Part shown: positions 1-8,553 of the stretch, one piece after another
How the letters are laid out: each line of letters opens with the position of its first letter
Numbering within the stretch: the stretch's first letter is position 1
The notes under the pieces: generated by a model
What the model was told of the DNA's origin: nothing
What the model saw: only the letters and a program-made list of their open reading frames with translations
Databases searched by the model: none
Source: Bacteroidales bacterium UBA1077
GTDB lineage: Bacteria > Bacteroidota > Bacteroidia > Bacteroidales > UBA932
Assembly: GCA_002314195.1 (NCBI GenBank)
Contig: DCCQ01000056.1
Span: 1 to 20,972, forward strand
DNA: 20,972 nucleotides
Direction: 5' to 3'
Position numbers and translations under genes: made by a program

Positions 1-22
1 ACTGTCAAGTTGAATTAGGCAG

Positions 23-2500
23 ATGATTCATCACCTTGACGAATCTAAAGGGATAAGTTCGAATGCCGTAAAGCAGCTTTATCTTGATTCACAAGGATGT
101 ATGTGGGTCGCGGGGCAGGATGGACTGAGTCAGATCGCGGACACCGATCGTCTCGATGAAATCAGGAATTATGGCTATGAATCAGGCCTGGACGATGCTC
201 ACATCCGCGCATTACAGGAAGACGGAGAAGGTAATCTATGGTTCAGCACCAACAATGGCATTTCAAGATTGAATCGAAACACCTCTAAAATCGACAACTA
301 CGATTATAATGACGGGCTCCCGATGAGCAGTTTTATGGATCGCGCCGCATGCGGGACTCCTGACGGGGATCTCTATTTCGGTTCAAGAAACGGAGTGTGC
401 GAGTTCAGGCCCGAGCTATTTTCAGATTCTGGAGGACGTATTCCGGTTCAGATTGTTGATTGCCTGAACATCAATGCCCCGAAAGACACCTCCCTCAAAG
501 TGGCCATAGGAAGTTCCGGTGTGAAAGAAATCAATGTCCCCTACAACATGAACTCCTTGAGAATAGCCTTTTCCGTGACTGATTATTCTCTGAGACATAC
601 GGTAGAGTATTCTTACAAGGTAGAAGGAATTGACAAAAACTGGATTTCTGCCGGACGAGAGCATGATGCCATCCTGCGCAACCTGCCGTCAGGGACATAC
701 ACATTCTTGATCAGGGCACGTCAGAGAAACCACGACTGGAACGATGAGAATCTTGCCAGACTGAAAATCGTAGTGACCCCTCCCGTTTGGCTGACCTGGT
801 ATGCCAAAGCGTTTTATGTGCTTCTTATTGCCTTGTCTATTTGGATAATCATTGGAATATACAAGCGTAGGCTTATGCTTAAGGGCTCGCTTGAGATGGA
901 ACGTAGGAAAAGCATTGACGAACAACGACTCAATGATGAGAGGCTACGGTTCTACACAAACATCACTCACGAGCTGCGCACTCCGCTGACTCTCATTCTC
1001 GGACCGCTGGAGGATCTTGACTCTGATGACAATCTGCCTATTCCTTACAGGAAGAAGATAAAGACAATACATTCCAGTGCTTTGCAACTGCTGAATCTTA
1101 TCAATCAGATTCTGGAATTCCGTAAAGCCGAGACACATAATAGACGCCTGACTGTCTCAAAAGGACAAATAGCATCCGTCGTGGCTGAAATCGGATTGAG
1201 GTACAAGGAACTGAACCATAATGAAAGAGTTCCGATAAATCTTGACATAGACAACACTCTCCCCGAGATTTATTTTGACAGTGATGTACTGCACACGGTA
1301 TTGAACAATCTGTTGAGCAATGCTGTAAAATACACTCCGGAAGGCTCCATCATACTAAGTCTCAGGTCTGTCAAGATCTCCAACGAGGATTTTGTGGAAA
1401 TTGAGGTTGCTGACACAGGTTATGGAATAGACGAGAAATCGTTGCCTCACATCTTTGACCGATACTACCAAGCCGAGGGAATGCACCAAGCGTCAGGCAC
1501 CGGCATCGGCCTTGCCCTGGTGCGATCGTTGTCAAATCTGCACGAAGGTACGATCTCAGCCACAAGCGAAATCGGCAAAGGAACCGTATTCACTCTACGC
1601 CTTCGGATGTTCAATACTTACCCGAATGCATTACACAAGGAAAGTCCGGCAAGGAGGCCTGCTTCCGGGGCTGGCGAAAATGAAATCAAAGAAATTTCAG
1701 ACAGACAACTTGTGGTGCTGGTTGTGGAGGACAACGATGACATCCGTGAGTACATTGAATCATCATTACAATCCAAATTCAAGGTTCTGACGGCCACCAA
1801 CGGGGAAGAGGGGCTCAATATTGCCAAGAGTCATATTCCCGATGTGATCATAAGTGACATCATGATGCCGCTGATGGATGGAACGGAATTGTGCAAGTCG
1901 GTCAAGGACGATGTGCGTACAAGCCACATTCCTGTCATACTCCTGACAGCCAAGGATTCCATACAGGACAAGGAAACCGGCTACGAGGCAGGGGCGGACT
2001 CATACATAACAAAACCATTCAGTGCCAAATTACTGGCAAGCCGCATACAAAACATCCTGGATTCAAGGAAATCATTGGCTGCGTTCATTTCCGCTGGCCT
2101 AAGAGGCGGACATTCCGGAAACGATGCCGCCACTGCCGGCGTAAATTATGCACCGCACCCTAAAATCAGTAAACTTGACGAATGCTTCATCCAAAAATTC
2201 ACAAGGATAGTAGAGGATAATCTAACAATGGAAGAACTTGACATGACGTACATTCAAGACGCTCTCGGGATGAGCCATTCGACTCTTTACCGGAAAATCA
2301 AAGGTCTTACAGGCATGTCGGGGAATGAGTTCATCAGAAAAATCCGGTTAAAAAAGAGCTACGAGTTGCTGGAGGAAGGTCATAATGTGTCCGAGGCAGC
2401 ATATTCGTGCGGTTTTAACGACATTGGCCACTTCCGCAACTGTTTCAAGAATGAATACGGAATGTCCCCTTCACAGTTTATCAAACAGAAGCATCGGTGA
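23..2500 (+). CDS. Hybrid two-component system regulator, N-terminally truncated
   Basis: One-protein sensor kinase and transcription factor of the Bacteroidota HTCS type. The 825 residues show three propeller-type repeats (about 12-38, 55-84, 98-130), a Y_Y_Y domain (about 190-252), one membrane helix (about 263-280), a HisKA domain with His316 in THELRTPL, an HATPase domain (N box from 427, Asp464 in DTGYGI, G2 box near 492-499), a receiver domain (Glu569/Asp570 pocket, phosphoacceptor Asp612 in SDIMMP) and an AraC-type DNA-binding domain (about 722-825). Full-length members are usually 1300-1400 residues with a signal peptide and a 14-repeat sensor. Here about 500 residues and the signal peptide are absent, and an in-frame TGA lies at 11-13, so this ATG falls inside a repeat. 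The cytoplasmic domains look intact. A frameshift or nonsense change just upstream is likely; a sequencing error is possible. The signal sensed is unknown. Confidence 0.85.
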   Translation: MIHHLDESKGISSNAVKQLYLDSQGCMWVAGQDGLSQIADTDRLDEIRNYGYESGLDDAHIRALQEDGEGNLWFSTNNGISRLNRNTSKIDNYDYNDGLPMSSFMDRAACGTPDGDLYFGSRNGVCEFRPELFSDSGGRIPVQIVDCLNINAPKDTSLKVAIGSSGVKEINVPYNMNSLRIAFSVTDYSLRHTVEYSYKVEGIDKNWISAGREHDAILRNLPSGTYTFLIRARQRNHDWNDENLARLKIVVTPPVWLTWYAKAFYVLLIALSIWIIIGIYKRRLMLKGSLEMERRKSIDEQRLNDERLRFYTNITHELRTPLTLILGPLEDLDSDDNLPIPYRKKIKTIHSSALQLLNLINQILEFRKAETHNRRLTVSKGQIASVVAEIGLRYKELNHNERVPINLDIDNTLPEIYFDSDVLHTVLNNLLSNAVKYTPEGSIILSLRSVKISNEDFVEIEVADTGYGIDEKSLPHIFDRYYQAEGMHQASGTGIGLALVRSLSNLHEGTISATSEIGKGTVFTLRLRMFNTYPNALHKESPARRPASGAGENEIKEISDRQLVVLVVEDNDDIREYIESSLQSKFKVLTATNGEEGLNIAKSHIPDVIISDIMMPLMDGTELCKSVKDDVRTSHIPVILLTAKDSIQDKETGYEAGADSYITKPFSAKLLASRIQNILDSRKSLAAFISAGLRGGHSGNDAATAGVNYAPHPKISKLDECFIQKFTRIVEDNLTMEELDMTYIQDALGMSHSTLYRKIKGLTGMSGNEFIRKIRLKKSYELLEEGHNVSEAAYSCGFNDIGHFRNCFKNEYGMSPSQFIKQKHR

Positions 2501-2559
2501 ATCATTTCTACCTGTTAGAATTCGCGTTGTCTTCTCACTGCAATTATTATAAATAATTA

Positions 2560-2589
2560 TTGTTTTTCATAAATTATTTAATATATTTG
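2560..2589 (+). promoter_or_regulatory. Bacteroidota-type promoter of the NfeD-flotillin operon
   Basis: A TTG at 2560-2562, a 19-nt spacer, then TATATTTG at 2582-2589, which matches the TAnnTTTG -7 consensus of the Bacteroidota housekeeping sigma factor. Transcription would start near 2596, leaving a leader of roughly 45 nt before the ATG at 2643. The surrounding DNA is AT-rich, in contrast to the coding regions on both sides. The assignment rests on consensus only. Confidence 0.65.
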
Positions 2590-2642
2590 CAAAAGAAGCG
2601 GTGCGGAAAGAAGCCCGGCCGCCAAACTAAAGACTAATAGAT

Positions 2643-3233
2643 ATGATTACCTGGTGGACATCACTCAGCACGGCTATGCAGATCCTTTGGGCCGTCACAC
2701 TCTCGGCATCGCTGATTTTCGTCATTCAGACAGTCTTGACATTCTTGGGATTGGGAGACCACGACACAGATTTCGATCTGGACACGTCGGACGGAACTTT
2801 TGACACAGATCCTTCAATGAATCTGCTGACGTTCAGAAATCTGGTGAACTTCTGCCTCGGATTCGGCTGGACAGCCGTGCTGATGCACGACAAGATCCAG
2901 TCCAACGCGCTGCTTATAATCGTCTCTGTCATAGTGGGCGTGCTGCTGGTCACAGTCGTGATGTGGATATTCAAATGGCTGAGCGGAATGCAGCAGACCG
3001 GCAACATCGACGTGCACAAGTCGGCGGTCGGATGCGAGGGAAAGGTGTATCTCACGATTCCCGGCGGGCGCAAGGGTGAAGGCAAGGTCCAGATCTCCAT
3101 CAACAACGCTGTAAGGGAATATGACGCTGTCACTGACGGGGAGACTATCCCGACCGGCACAGCCATCAAGGTCACCGAGGTCATCAACGACTACACCTTG
3201 CTGGTGGAGGAAATGACCCCGACAATCATCTGA
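2643..3233 (+). CDS. NfeD-like membrane protein with C-terminal OB-fold, flotillin partner
   Basis: Small inner-membrane protein of 196 residues. Hydrophobic helices are visible at about 14-36, 64-82 and 88-111. Between the first two lies an acidic stretch (39-58) with eight Asp. A soluble C-terminal region (about 125-190) with GCEGKVYLTIPGG and a TGTAIKVTEV strand pattern resembles the OB-fold of NfeD proteins. In many bacteria such proteins are encoded next to a flotillin and are thought to work with it in membrane organisation, as in Bacillus YuaF-YuaG or E. coli YqiJ-YqiK. Here the flotillin gene follows after an 84-nt gap and a promoter lies just upstream, which supports the pairing. Unlike long NfeD proteins there is no N-terminal ClpP-like protease domain. 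The fold is inferred from context and pattern; the role is known only for the family. Confidence 0.7.
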   Translation: MITWWTSLSTAMQILWAVTLSASLIFVIQTVLTFLGLGDHDTDFDLDTSDGTFDTDPSMNLLTFRNLVNFCLGFGWTAVLMHDKIQSNALLIIVSVIVGVLLVTVVMWIFKWLSGMQQTGNIDVHKSAVGCEGKVYLTIPGGRKGEGKVQISINNAVREYDAVTDGETIPTGTAIKVTEVINDYTLLVEEMTPTII

Positions 3234-3317
3234 GCGGGCGCGCCATCATGCCTCTAAACATTCCTGGCTGGCCAAACATATCAAAGGAATATTATAAACC
3301 CATTAAAGATTTTGAAT

Positions 3318-4745
3318 ATGGAACTTTCTCTGATCCTTATCATCGTCGCAGTCATATTCGTGACATTTTCGGCGATCCTCAGACGCTACCGCCGCTGCCC
3401 TTCCGACAAGGTGATGGTCATCTACGGCAAGACCGGCAAGAACAAGAGCGGATCAATCTCATCCGCACGATGCATCCACGGAGGAGCCGCCTTCGTTTGG
3501 CCTGTGTTCCAGGATTATGCGTTCCTTGACCTGAAGCCCATCTCAATCGAGTGCAACCTTACCAACGCGCTTTCAAAGCAGAACATCCGTGTCGATGTTC
3601 CTTGCCGCTTCACAGTCGGCATCTCCACAGAGCCGGACAGTATGACAAACGCTGCCGAAAGACTTCTCGGACTCTCAATCGACAACATCCAGAACATCGC
3701 CACCGACATCCTGTTCGGACAGCTCCGTCTTGTCATCGCCACGATGGACATCGAGGAGATCAACTCCGACCGTGACAAGTTCCTTGTGGCTGTCAGCCAG
3801 AACGTCGAGGCTGAGCTCCGCAAGATCGGCCTCAAACTCATCAACGTGAACGTGACCGACATCCGTGACGAGTCCGGCTACATCGAGGCTCTCGGTAAGG
3901 AAGCCGCTGCAAAGGCCATCAACGACGCAAAGAAGAGCGTGGCCGAGCAGAACCGCTACGGTGAGATCGGTAAGGCCGAGGCAGACAGGGACAAGGACAT
4001 ACGGATCGCTGAGACCCAGAGGGATACCCGTATCAAGACCGCAGCGGCCAACGCCCTTGCGGTGCAGGGAGAGAACACCTCGAAGATCGACATCGCCAAC
4101 TCTGACGCACAGCGCCGTGAGAAAGAGGCCGAGGCTGCCCGCATAGCTGTAGCGGCTGAAAAAGTACAGGCCGCAAAGGCCCTCCAGGAAGCCTACCAGA
4201 GCGAGCGTGACGCTGAGCTTGCCCGTGCCGAGAGAGAAAGGGCTACACAACAGGCCAACATCGTCGTGCCTGCCCAGATCGACAAGGAGAAACTCATCAT
4301 CGAGGCTGAGGCAGAGGCCGAGAAGGTCCGCAGGATGGCGAAGGGAGAGGCCGACGCCATATTCGCAAAGATGGACGCTCAGGCACGTGGTACCCTTGAG
4401 ATTCTGTCAAAGCAGGCGGAAGGATTTAACGAAATGGTGCGTGCCGCCGCAGGAGATCCTCAGAAGGCTGTGCTTATGCTCATCGCGGACAGACTGCCTG
4501 AACTCGTCAAGACTCAGGTCGAGGCAGTCAAGGGCATAAAGATCGACAAGGTGACCGTTTGGGACGGCAATGGTGAAGGCAAGAACGGCAAGACATCGAC
4601 CGCGAATTTCATCTCAGGTCTGATGGGTTCCGTACCTCCGCTTCAGGATCTGTTCAACATGGCCGGAATGAATCTTCCTGAATATCTCAAAGGCAAGGAA
4701 GCCAAGCCTGAAGAGCAGCCTAAGGAAGAAACCGTTGAAAAATAA
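3318..4745 (+). CDS. Flotillin family (SPFH domain) membrane scaffold protein
   Basis: Membrane-anchored scaffold protein of the flotillin/YuaG (FloT-like) group, 475 residues from the ATG. An N-terminal hydrophobic segment (about 3-21) anchors it. An SPFH/band-7 domain follows to about residue 190 (LKLINVNVTDIRDESGYIEALG). Then comes a long Ala/Glu/Arg/Lys-rich coiled coil (about 190-340) with many EAEAEAEK-type repeats, and a C-terminal flotillin region ending in a charged tail. Flotillins oligomerise on the inner membrane and influence fluidity and assembly of membrane complexes. A TTG at 3312 would add two residues; the ATG at 3318 is preferred, being the better codon and directly before the anchor. 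It follows the NfeD-like gene and precedes a small regulator by 5 nt, so all three are probably co-transcribed. Confidence 0.9.
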   Translation: MELSLILIIVAVIFVTFSAILRRYRRCPSDKVMVIYGKTGKNKSGSISSARCIHGGAAFVWPVFQDYAFLDLKPISIECNLTNALSKQNIRVDVPCRFTVGISTEPDSMTNAAERLLGLSIDNIQNIATDILFGQLRLVIATMDIEEINSDRDKFLVAVSQNVEAELRKIGLKLINVNVTDIRDESGYIEALGKEAAAKAINDAKKSVAEQNRYGEIGKAEADRDKDIRIAETQRDTRIKTAAANALAVQGENTSKIDIANSDAQRREKEAEAARIAVAAEKVQAAKALQEAYQSERDAELARAERERATQQANIVVPAQIDKEKLIIEAEAEAEKVRRMAKGEADAIFAKMDAQARGTLEILSKQAEGFNEMVRAAAGDPQKAVLMLIADRLPELVKTQVEAVKGIKIDKVTVWDGNGEGKNGKTSTANFISGLMGSVPPLQDLFNMAGMNLPEYLKGKEAKPEEQPKEETVEK

Positions 4746-4750
4746 ACGTC

Positions 4751-4960
4751 ATGCCGATAGTAGTAAATGTCGATGTGATGCTGGCCAGGCGGAAGATGAC
4801 TTCCGCCGAACTGGCCGAGAAGATCGGGCTTTCGGCGGTGAACCTGTCGATTCTGAAGACCGGCAAGGCCAAGGGTGTCCGGTTCAGCACACTCGACGCG
4901 CTCTGCAAGGCATTGGACTGCCAGCCGGGAGACTTGCTGGAGTATAGGGACGATGGCTGA
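4751..4960 (+). CDS. Small Cro/CI-type helix-turn-helix regulator, third gene of flotillin operon
   Basis: A 69-residue protein that is almost entirely one XRE-family helix-turn-helix domain (HTH_26, YozG-like). It starts MPIVVNVDVML, has the helix pair around SAELAEKIGLSAVNLSILKTGKA and ends CQPGDLLEY, a typical sequence of this family. It should bind DNA as a dimer. Its start lies 5 nt after the flotillin stop, so it is probably co-transcribed and could regulate its own operon. About 52 of 69 residues match the gene at 18751-18960, making the two clear paralogues. YozG-type regulators are often paired with a DUF2975 membrane protein; none is present here and the flotillin operon takes that place. 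The target DNA is unknown. Confidence 0.85.
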   Translation: MPIVVNVDVMLARRKMTSAELAEKIGLSAVNLSILKTGKAKGVRFSTLDALCKALDCQPGDLLEYRDDG

Positions 4961-4993
4961 CAGGTCGCGTAATCCTATGGATAGTGACCAAAG

Positions 4994-5005
4994 GTCCAAT
5001 TGGAC
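4994..5005. promoter_or_regulatory. 12-bp perfect palindrome, possible operator
   Basis: GTCCAATTGGAC is a perfect palindrome between the small regulator gene and the hairpin that closes the flotillin operon. Its size fits a site for a dimeric helix-turn-helix protein, but it lies downstream of the gene rather than at a promoter, and I saw no second copy near the paralogous regulator. The operator role is a weak inference. Confidence 0.2.
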
Positions 5006-5020
5006 TCTCTTGTCAACACT

Positions 5021-5062
5021 AAATAATAATGAGCGGCTCATAGGTCCGCTCATTATTATTTT
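5021..5062. terminator. Strong hairpin terminator after the flotillin operon
   Basis: The arms 5021-5036 and 5046-5061 pair perfectly over 16 bp (AAATAATAATGAGCGG and its complement) around a 9-nt loop. The upper stem is GC-rich, the lower stem is AT-rich, and a T-rich run follows to 5062. It closes the NfeD-flotillin-regulator unit and separates it from the SusC promoter about 95 nt further on. Because the base of the stem is A-rich on one side and T-rich on the other, it could work in both directions. Confidence 0.8.
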
Positions 5063-5156
5063 AATTAAACATTTTAAACAACTTACACAGAGAGAAATAC
5101 TTACATATTCATTCCCCACTTCATGAATGAGACATAAAAAATTATGCAGAATAATG

Positions 5157-5187
5157 TTGACAATCAAAGTTATATTGACTATTTTAG
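5157..5187 (+). promoter_or_regulatory. Probable promoter of the SusCD-protease operon
   Basis: A TTG at 5157-5159, a 20-nt spacer, then TATTTTAG at 5180-5187, which matches TAnnTTTG except for one A in the third T. The start site would be near 5194 with a leader of about 30 nt before the SusC ATG. No other good match lies in the 160-nt AT-rich stretch after the preceding hairpin. No sigma/anti-sigma pair sits next to the operon, so a housekeeping-type promoter is plausible. Confidence 0.45.
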
Positions 5188-5224
5188 CAACGTATATAAG
5201 AACGTATTATTAACAAATTAAACC

Positions 5225-8200
5225 ATGAAAGGTTCATTAACGTGCGGCAACCATACGGTTGTCGGTCTTTTTTGCCTTGCGGCACTATTCCTTCTGACAT
5301 TTGTCAGTTTACCTGCCGCTGGTCAAAAAGCATCAGAAAGAGTGGTCTCCGGAATCGTGACGAATGATGAAGGTTCTCCAGAACCTGGAGTCGCTGTCAT
5401 GGTCAAGGGGACAAGAAACGGAACCATGACAGATGAGAAAGGCGCTTTCTCCATCAAAGTCAAATTCTCCGAGAGGAAAGAAACTCCCGTCCTTGTGTTC
5501 TCCTGCTTGGGGAAAGTGCCACAGGAGCACAAATGTTCAACGGATTTCTTCAAAATCAAGATGAAGGATGACTTGGCAACGCTTATCGGGGCGGTGATCA
5601 ACACTGGCTACCAGAAGATAGACAGAAGGATGTCCGCTTCATCTGTGGCCTCGATCGATGGTAAGGATGTCCTTCAAAGCAATGCAACAACCTTGGACAA
5701 CATGCTTCAGGGAAAGATTCCGGGGATGACCGTTCTAAGTTCGTCATCAACCCCTGGCGCCGCGACCAAGATACGTATCAGGGGAACATCAACCATATCC
5801 GGCAACAGAGAGCCACTTTGGGTTGTGGATGGTGTCATTCTGGATGATCCGGTGTCCATTTCCACAGAAGCGCTCAACGACCTTGACAACGTGAACCTTA
5901 TCGGAAACGCCATCTCAGGACTTAACCCTATGGACATCGAGAAAATCGATGTCCTTAAGGATGCCTCGGCAACAGCCATTTACGGTGTAAGGGCCGCCAA
6001 CGGAGTCATCGTAGTCACAACTAAGCGCGGTTTGAAAGGGGCTCCGAGAGTCAACTACTCAGGTACAGTCACAGTCACTGAGCGTCCAAGCTACAACAGG
6101 CTCAACCTCATGAATTCAAAGGAACGCATAGAGGTTTCGAAGGAGATCGCGGAAAAGGGACTCGCCTACAGATTCGAGCCGGCCGCGGTAGGCTACGAAG
6201 GCCTGCTTTACGACTTGTACGACAGGAAAATCAACTATGACCAGTTCCTCACAAGCGTCCAGACGCTTGAGGAGACGAACACTGACTGGTTTGACATTCT
6301 TTATCACAACTCAGTGTCACACAAGCATAACCTTTCCGTCTCCGGTGCGGATGAGCGAGTCAACTACTATGTTTCCGCGGCTTACACTGACGAGAATGCC
6401 AATGTTCGCGGAACCGGGATGCAGACATACAATGTGATGGGAAAAGTCCAGGTAAAGTTGGCTCAAAACCTCACCGGAACAGTACAAGTGAGAGGGAGCG
6501 TCCAGGACAAGGATTACCTCAACTCTGGAATATCTCCGTACAGCTATGCCTACAACACATCAAGAGCAATCCCAGCCTACAATTCCGACGGTTCCTTGGC
6601 GTACTACAACGCGGAGCAGGGCTATAATGCCAACCCACTGAAATACAACATAATAAACGAGCGGAACAATTCAGGCAGAGAAGTCACCTCGGACTCATTC
6701 AGTTTCAACTCAAACTTGGAATGGGCGATATGGAACGGTCTTAGAGCGACCGGAACATTTGCCGTAAGCGCTGCGAACACAACGGACAAGGAATGGTATA
6801 GTGACAAGACCTACATGGCTGCCACATTGAGAAGGACAAACTACGGTGTCGCACTCCCTGACAACAAGACTTTTCAGGACCAGCTATGCCAGCTTCCTTA
6901 CGGAGGAAAATTTTATTCGTCCAACACCAGAAACTTCGGCTACACCGCCAGGCTCCAGCTTGACTACAACAAGTACTACAGAGGGCACAATTTCTCTGCG
7001 GCCGGCGGATTCGAAGCCAGGTCTTCCAAATATACCGGACTTGCCAGCACACAATGGGGCTATCTTCCAGACAGAGGCCAGTCTTCGGTAGCCATAGACC
7101 CTTCGCAATGGCCAATGTTCAACAAACTCCAGATGTCCACCCCGGACGTGGTCACCGACAGGCTTTCAAATTATCTTTCTTACTATGGCGTACTCACCTA
7201 CGCTTACAAGTCCAGGTACATCCTTAACGGTAACATCCGCGCTGACGGTTCCAACAAATTCGGCCAAGATAAAAGCACTAGATTTCTGCCGATCTGGTCA
7301 GTGTCCGCAAGATGGAACATAATGAACGAAAGGTTCCTGGAGGATGTCATGTGGCTAAATGAGTTGTCCGTCAAAGGATCATACGGCATCCAAGGCAACG
7401 TGTCCGATGACCAGACTCCGAGCATGATCATCAAGCTCGGCTCCATGAACCAGACAACAGGTGACTACACAGCGACTTTGTCAAAACTTCCGAACCCGTT
7501 CCTAAAATGGGAGAAGACGAAATCCTACAATCTTGCCCTGGACTTCTCTGTTCTTGACAACAGAATTTCCGGTACAGTTGAGTACTACTACAAGAAAGGT
7601 AATGACCAGATTGTATCTGTCGAGGTCTCACCTACCACTGGTTCTTCAAGCATGAGTCTGAATGTAGGTGACATAATGAACAGGGGCTACGAACTAATCA
7701 TCAACGCGATACCTGTAAAAACCAAGGATTTCAGGTGGTCTCTCTCATTCAACTCCGCCAAGAACATCAACAAAATCACACGCGGAGGAATGCAGGATGA
7801 ATATACCTACGCGCAATACACCGACGGGTCCGCCGTACTTAAAGGCTATGCGATAAACTCTTTCTTCTCCTACAAGTTCGCTGGTCTTGACTCCGAAGGG
7901 CTTCCTAAGTTCAAAGACATCGAAGAGACGGACGGAATAACCAGAGAGGAAATGTACGCGAAGGCTTTCGCCTACTCCGGAAATCGTGTTCCTGACATGC
8001 AAGGTGGTTTCAGCACAAATTTCACATACAGAAACCTCACCTTGGGGATGTTCTTCTCTTACAGTCTTGGAGCGAAAGTGCGTATGAACAATCTCTACAA
8101 CAACAGCGGGCAGTACCTCCCTAACCCTCAGCAAAACATGTCTGGAGAATTCGTAAACCGTTGGCGTGAACCGGGAGACGAAGCCTGGGCTGTTATTCCT

Positions 8201-8542
8201 GCTTTGTCCACGGATGCTCTCTCGATGTCGGGCCTCTTCAGCAAGCGTGAATTGACGATAGCGGACAACAGATGGCAGATGTACAACCAAAGTAACATCC
8301 GGGTTGTTTCGAGCGACTTCCTTCGACTCAGAACAGCATATATCCGATATGCCCTGCCTGAAAGCATCTGCAACAAGCTTAGCGTGAGCTCCGCCAACGT
8401 TCGCCTTGAAGGGAACAACCTTCTGTTGCTCTGCTCCAAGAAACTCAACGGCCAAGATCCAGAACAGCTTGGCATGGGATCGATCGGACTTACCACTCCA
8501 CCGGTGTCGTCCTTCTCTTTCGGTGTTGATGTTACATTCTAA
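5225..8542 (+). CDS. SusC/RagA-family TonB-linked outer-membrane transporter
   Basis: Outer-membrane beta-barrel that imports a substrate too large for porins, powered by TonB, with the SusD-like lipoprotein as lid. The 1105 residues begin with a signal peptide (cleavage near residue 33). A carboxypeptidase-regulatory-like domain follows (VSGIVTNDEGSPEPGVAVMVKGT onward, about 41-115). The plug domain contains NMLQGKIPGMTV, IRIRGTSTISGNREPLWVVDGV and IEKIDVLKDASATAIYGVRAANGVIVVTTKRG, all hallmarks of SusC. The barrel ends in SFSFGVDVTF with a C-terminal Phe. The usual VVVTGYG segment reads VINTGYQKI, a form I associate with SusC proteins encoded beside metalloproteases rather than glycosidases. 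First gene of a four-gene operon, 11 nt before the SusD gene. Given the downstream protease, peptides are a better guess than glycans, but the substrate is not shown. Confidence 0.95.
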   Translation: MKGSLTCGNHTVVGLFCLAALFLLTFVSLPAAGQKASERVVSGIVTNDEGSPEPGVAVMVKGTRNGTMTDEKGAFSIKVKFSERKETPVLVFSCLGKVPQEHKCSTDFFKIKMKDDLATLIGAVINTGYQKIDRRMSASSVASIDGKDVLQSNATTLDNMLQGKIPGMTVLSSSSTPGAATKIRIRGTSTISGNREPLWVVDGVILDDPVSISTEALNDLDNVNLIGNAISGLNPMDIEKIDVLKDASATAIYGVRAANGVIVVTTKRGLKGAPRVNYSGTVTVTERPSYNRLNLMNSKERIEVSKEIAEKGLAYRFEPAAVGYEGLLYDLYDRKINYDQFLTSVQTLEETNTDWFDILYHNSVSHKHNLSVSGADERVNYYVSAAYTDENANVRGTGMQTYNVMGKVQVKLAQNLTGTVQVRGSVQDKDYLNSGISPYSYAYNTSRAIPAYNSDGSLAYYNAEQGYNANPLKYNIINERNNSGREVTSDSFSFNSNLEWAIWNGLRATGTFAVSAANTTDKEWYSDKTYMAATLRRTNYGVALPDNKTFQDQLCQLPYGGKFYSSNTRNFGYTARLQLDYNKYYRGHNFSAAGGFEARSSKYTGLASTQWGYLPDRGQSSVAIDPSQWPMFNKLQMSTPDVVTDRLSNYLSYYGVLTYAYKSRYILNGNIRADGSNKFGQDKSTRFLPIWSVSARWNIMNERFLEDVMWLNELSVKGSYGIQGNVSDDQTPSMIIKLGSMNQTTGDYTATLSKLPNPFLKWEKTKSYNLALDFSVLDNRISGTVEYYYKKGNDQIVSVEVSPTTGSSSMSLNVGDIMNRGYELIINAIPVKTKDFRWSLSFNSAKNINKITRGGMQDEYTYAQYTDGSAVLKGYAINSFFSYKFAGLDSEGLPKFKDIEETDGITREEMYAKAFAYSGNRVPDMQGGFSTNFTYRNLTLGMFFSYSLGAKVRMNNLYNNSGQYLPNPQQNMSGEFVNRWREPGDEAWAVIPALSTDALSMSGLFSKRELTIADNRWQMYNQSNIRVVSSDFLRLRTAYIRYALPESICNKLSVSSANVRLEGNNLLLLCSKKLNGQDPEQLGMGSIGLTTPPVSSFSFGVDVTF

Positions 8543-8553
8543 AAGACAGAATA

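Noticed and set aside
1..22. Possible mobile-element insertion at the left edge explaining the truncated regulator
   Set aside because: Only 22 nt are available, with no repeat or transposase signature; a frameshift explains the facts more simply.
2542..2558. AATTATT-ATA-AATAATT inverted repeat after the hybrid regulator gene
   Set aside because: Only 7 bp, all A/T, too weak for a confident terminator; it overlaps the AT-rich promoter region.
3248..3529. 93-codon open frame between the NfeD-like gene and flotillin
   Set aside because: Mostly overlaps the flotillin gene in another frame, and its product looks like a frame-shifted Arg/Pro-rich translation without a domain.
3675..4250. 191-codon open frame on the - strand within the flotillin gene
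   Set aside because: Antisense shadow of a coding region with strong codon bias; the product has no recognisable domain and the flotillin frame is certain.
7745..8455. 236-codon open frame on the - strand within the SusC gene
   Set aside because: Antisense shadow; the + strand encodes conserved barrel sequence and nothing suggests a promoter or start for the opposite frame.
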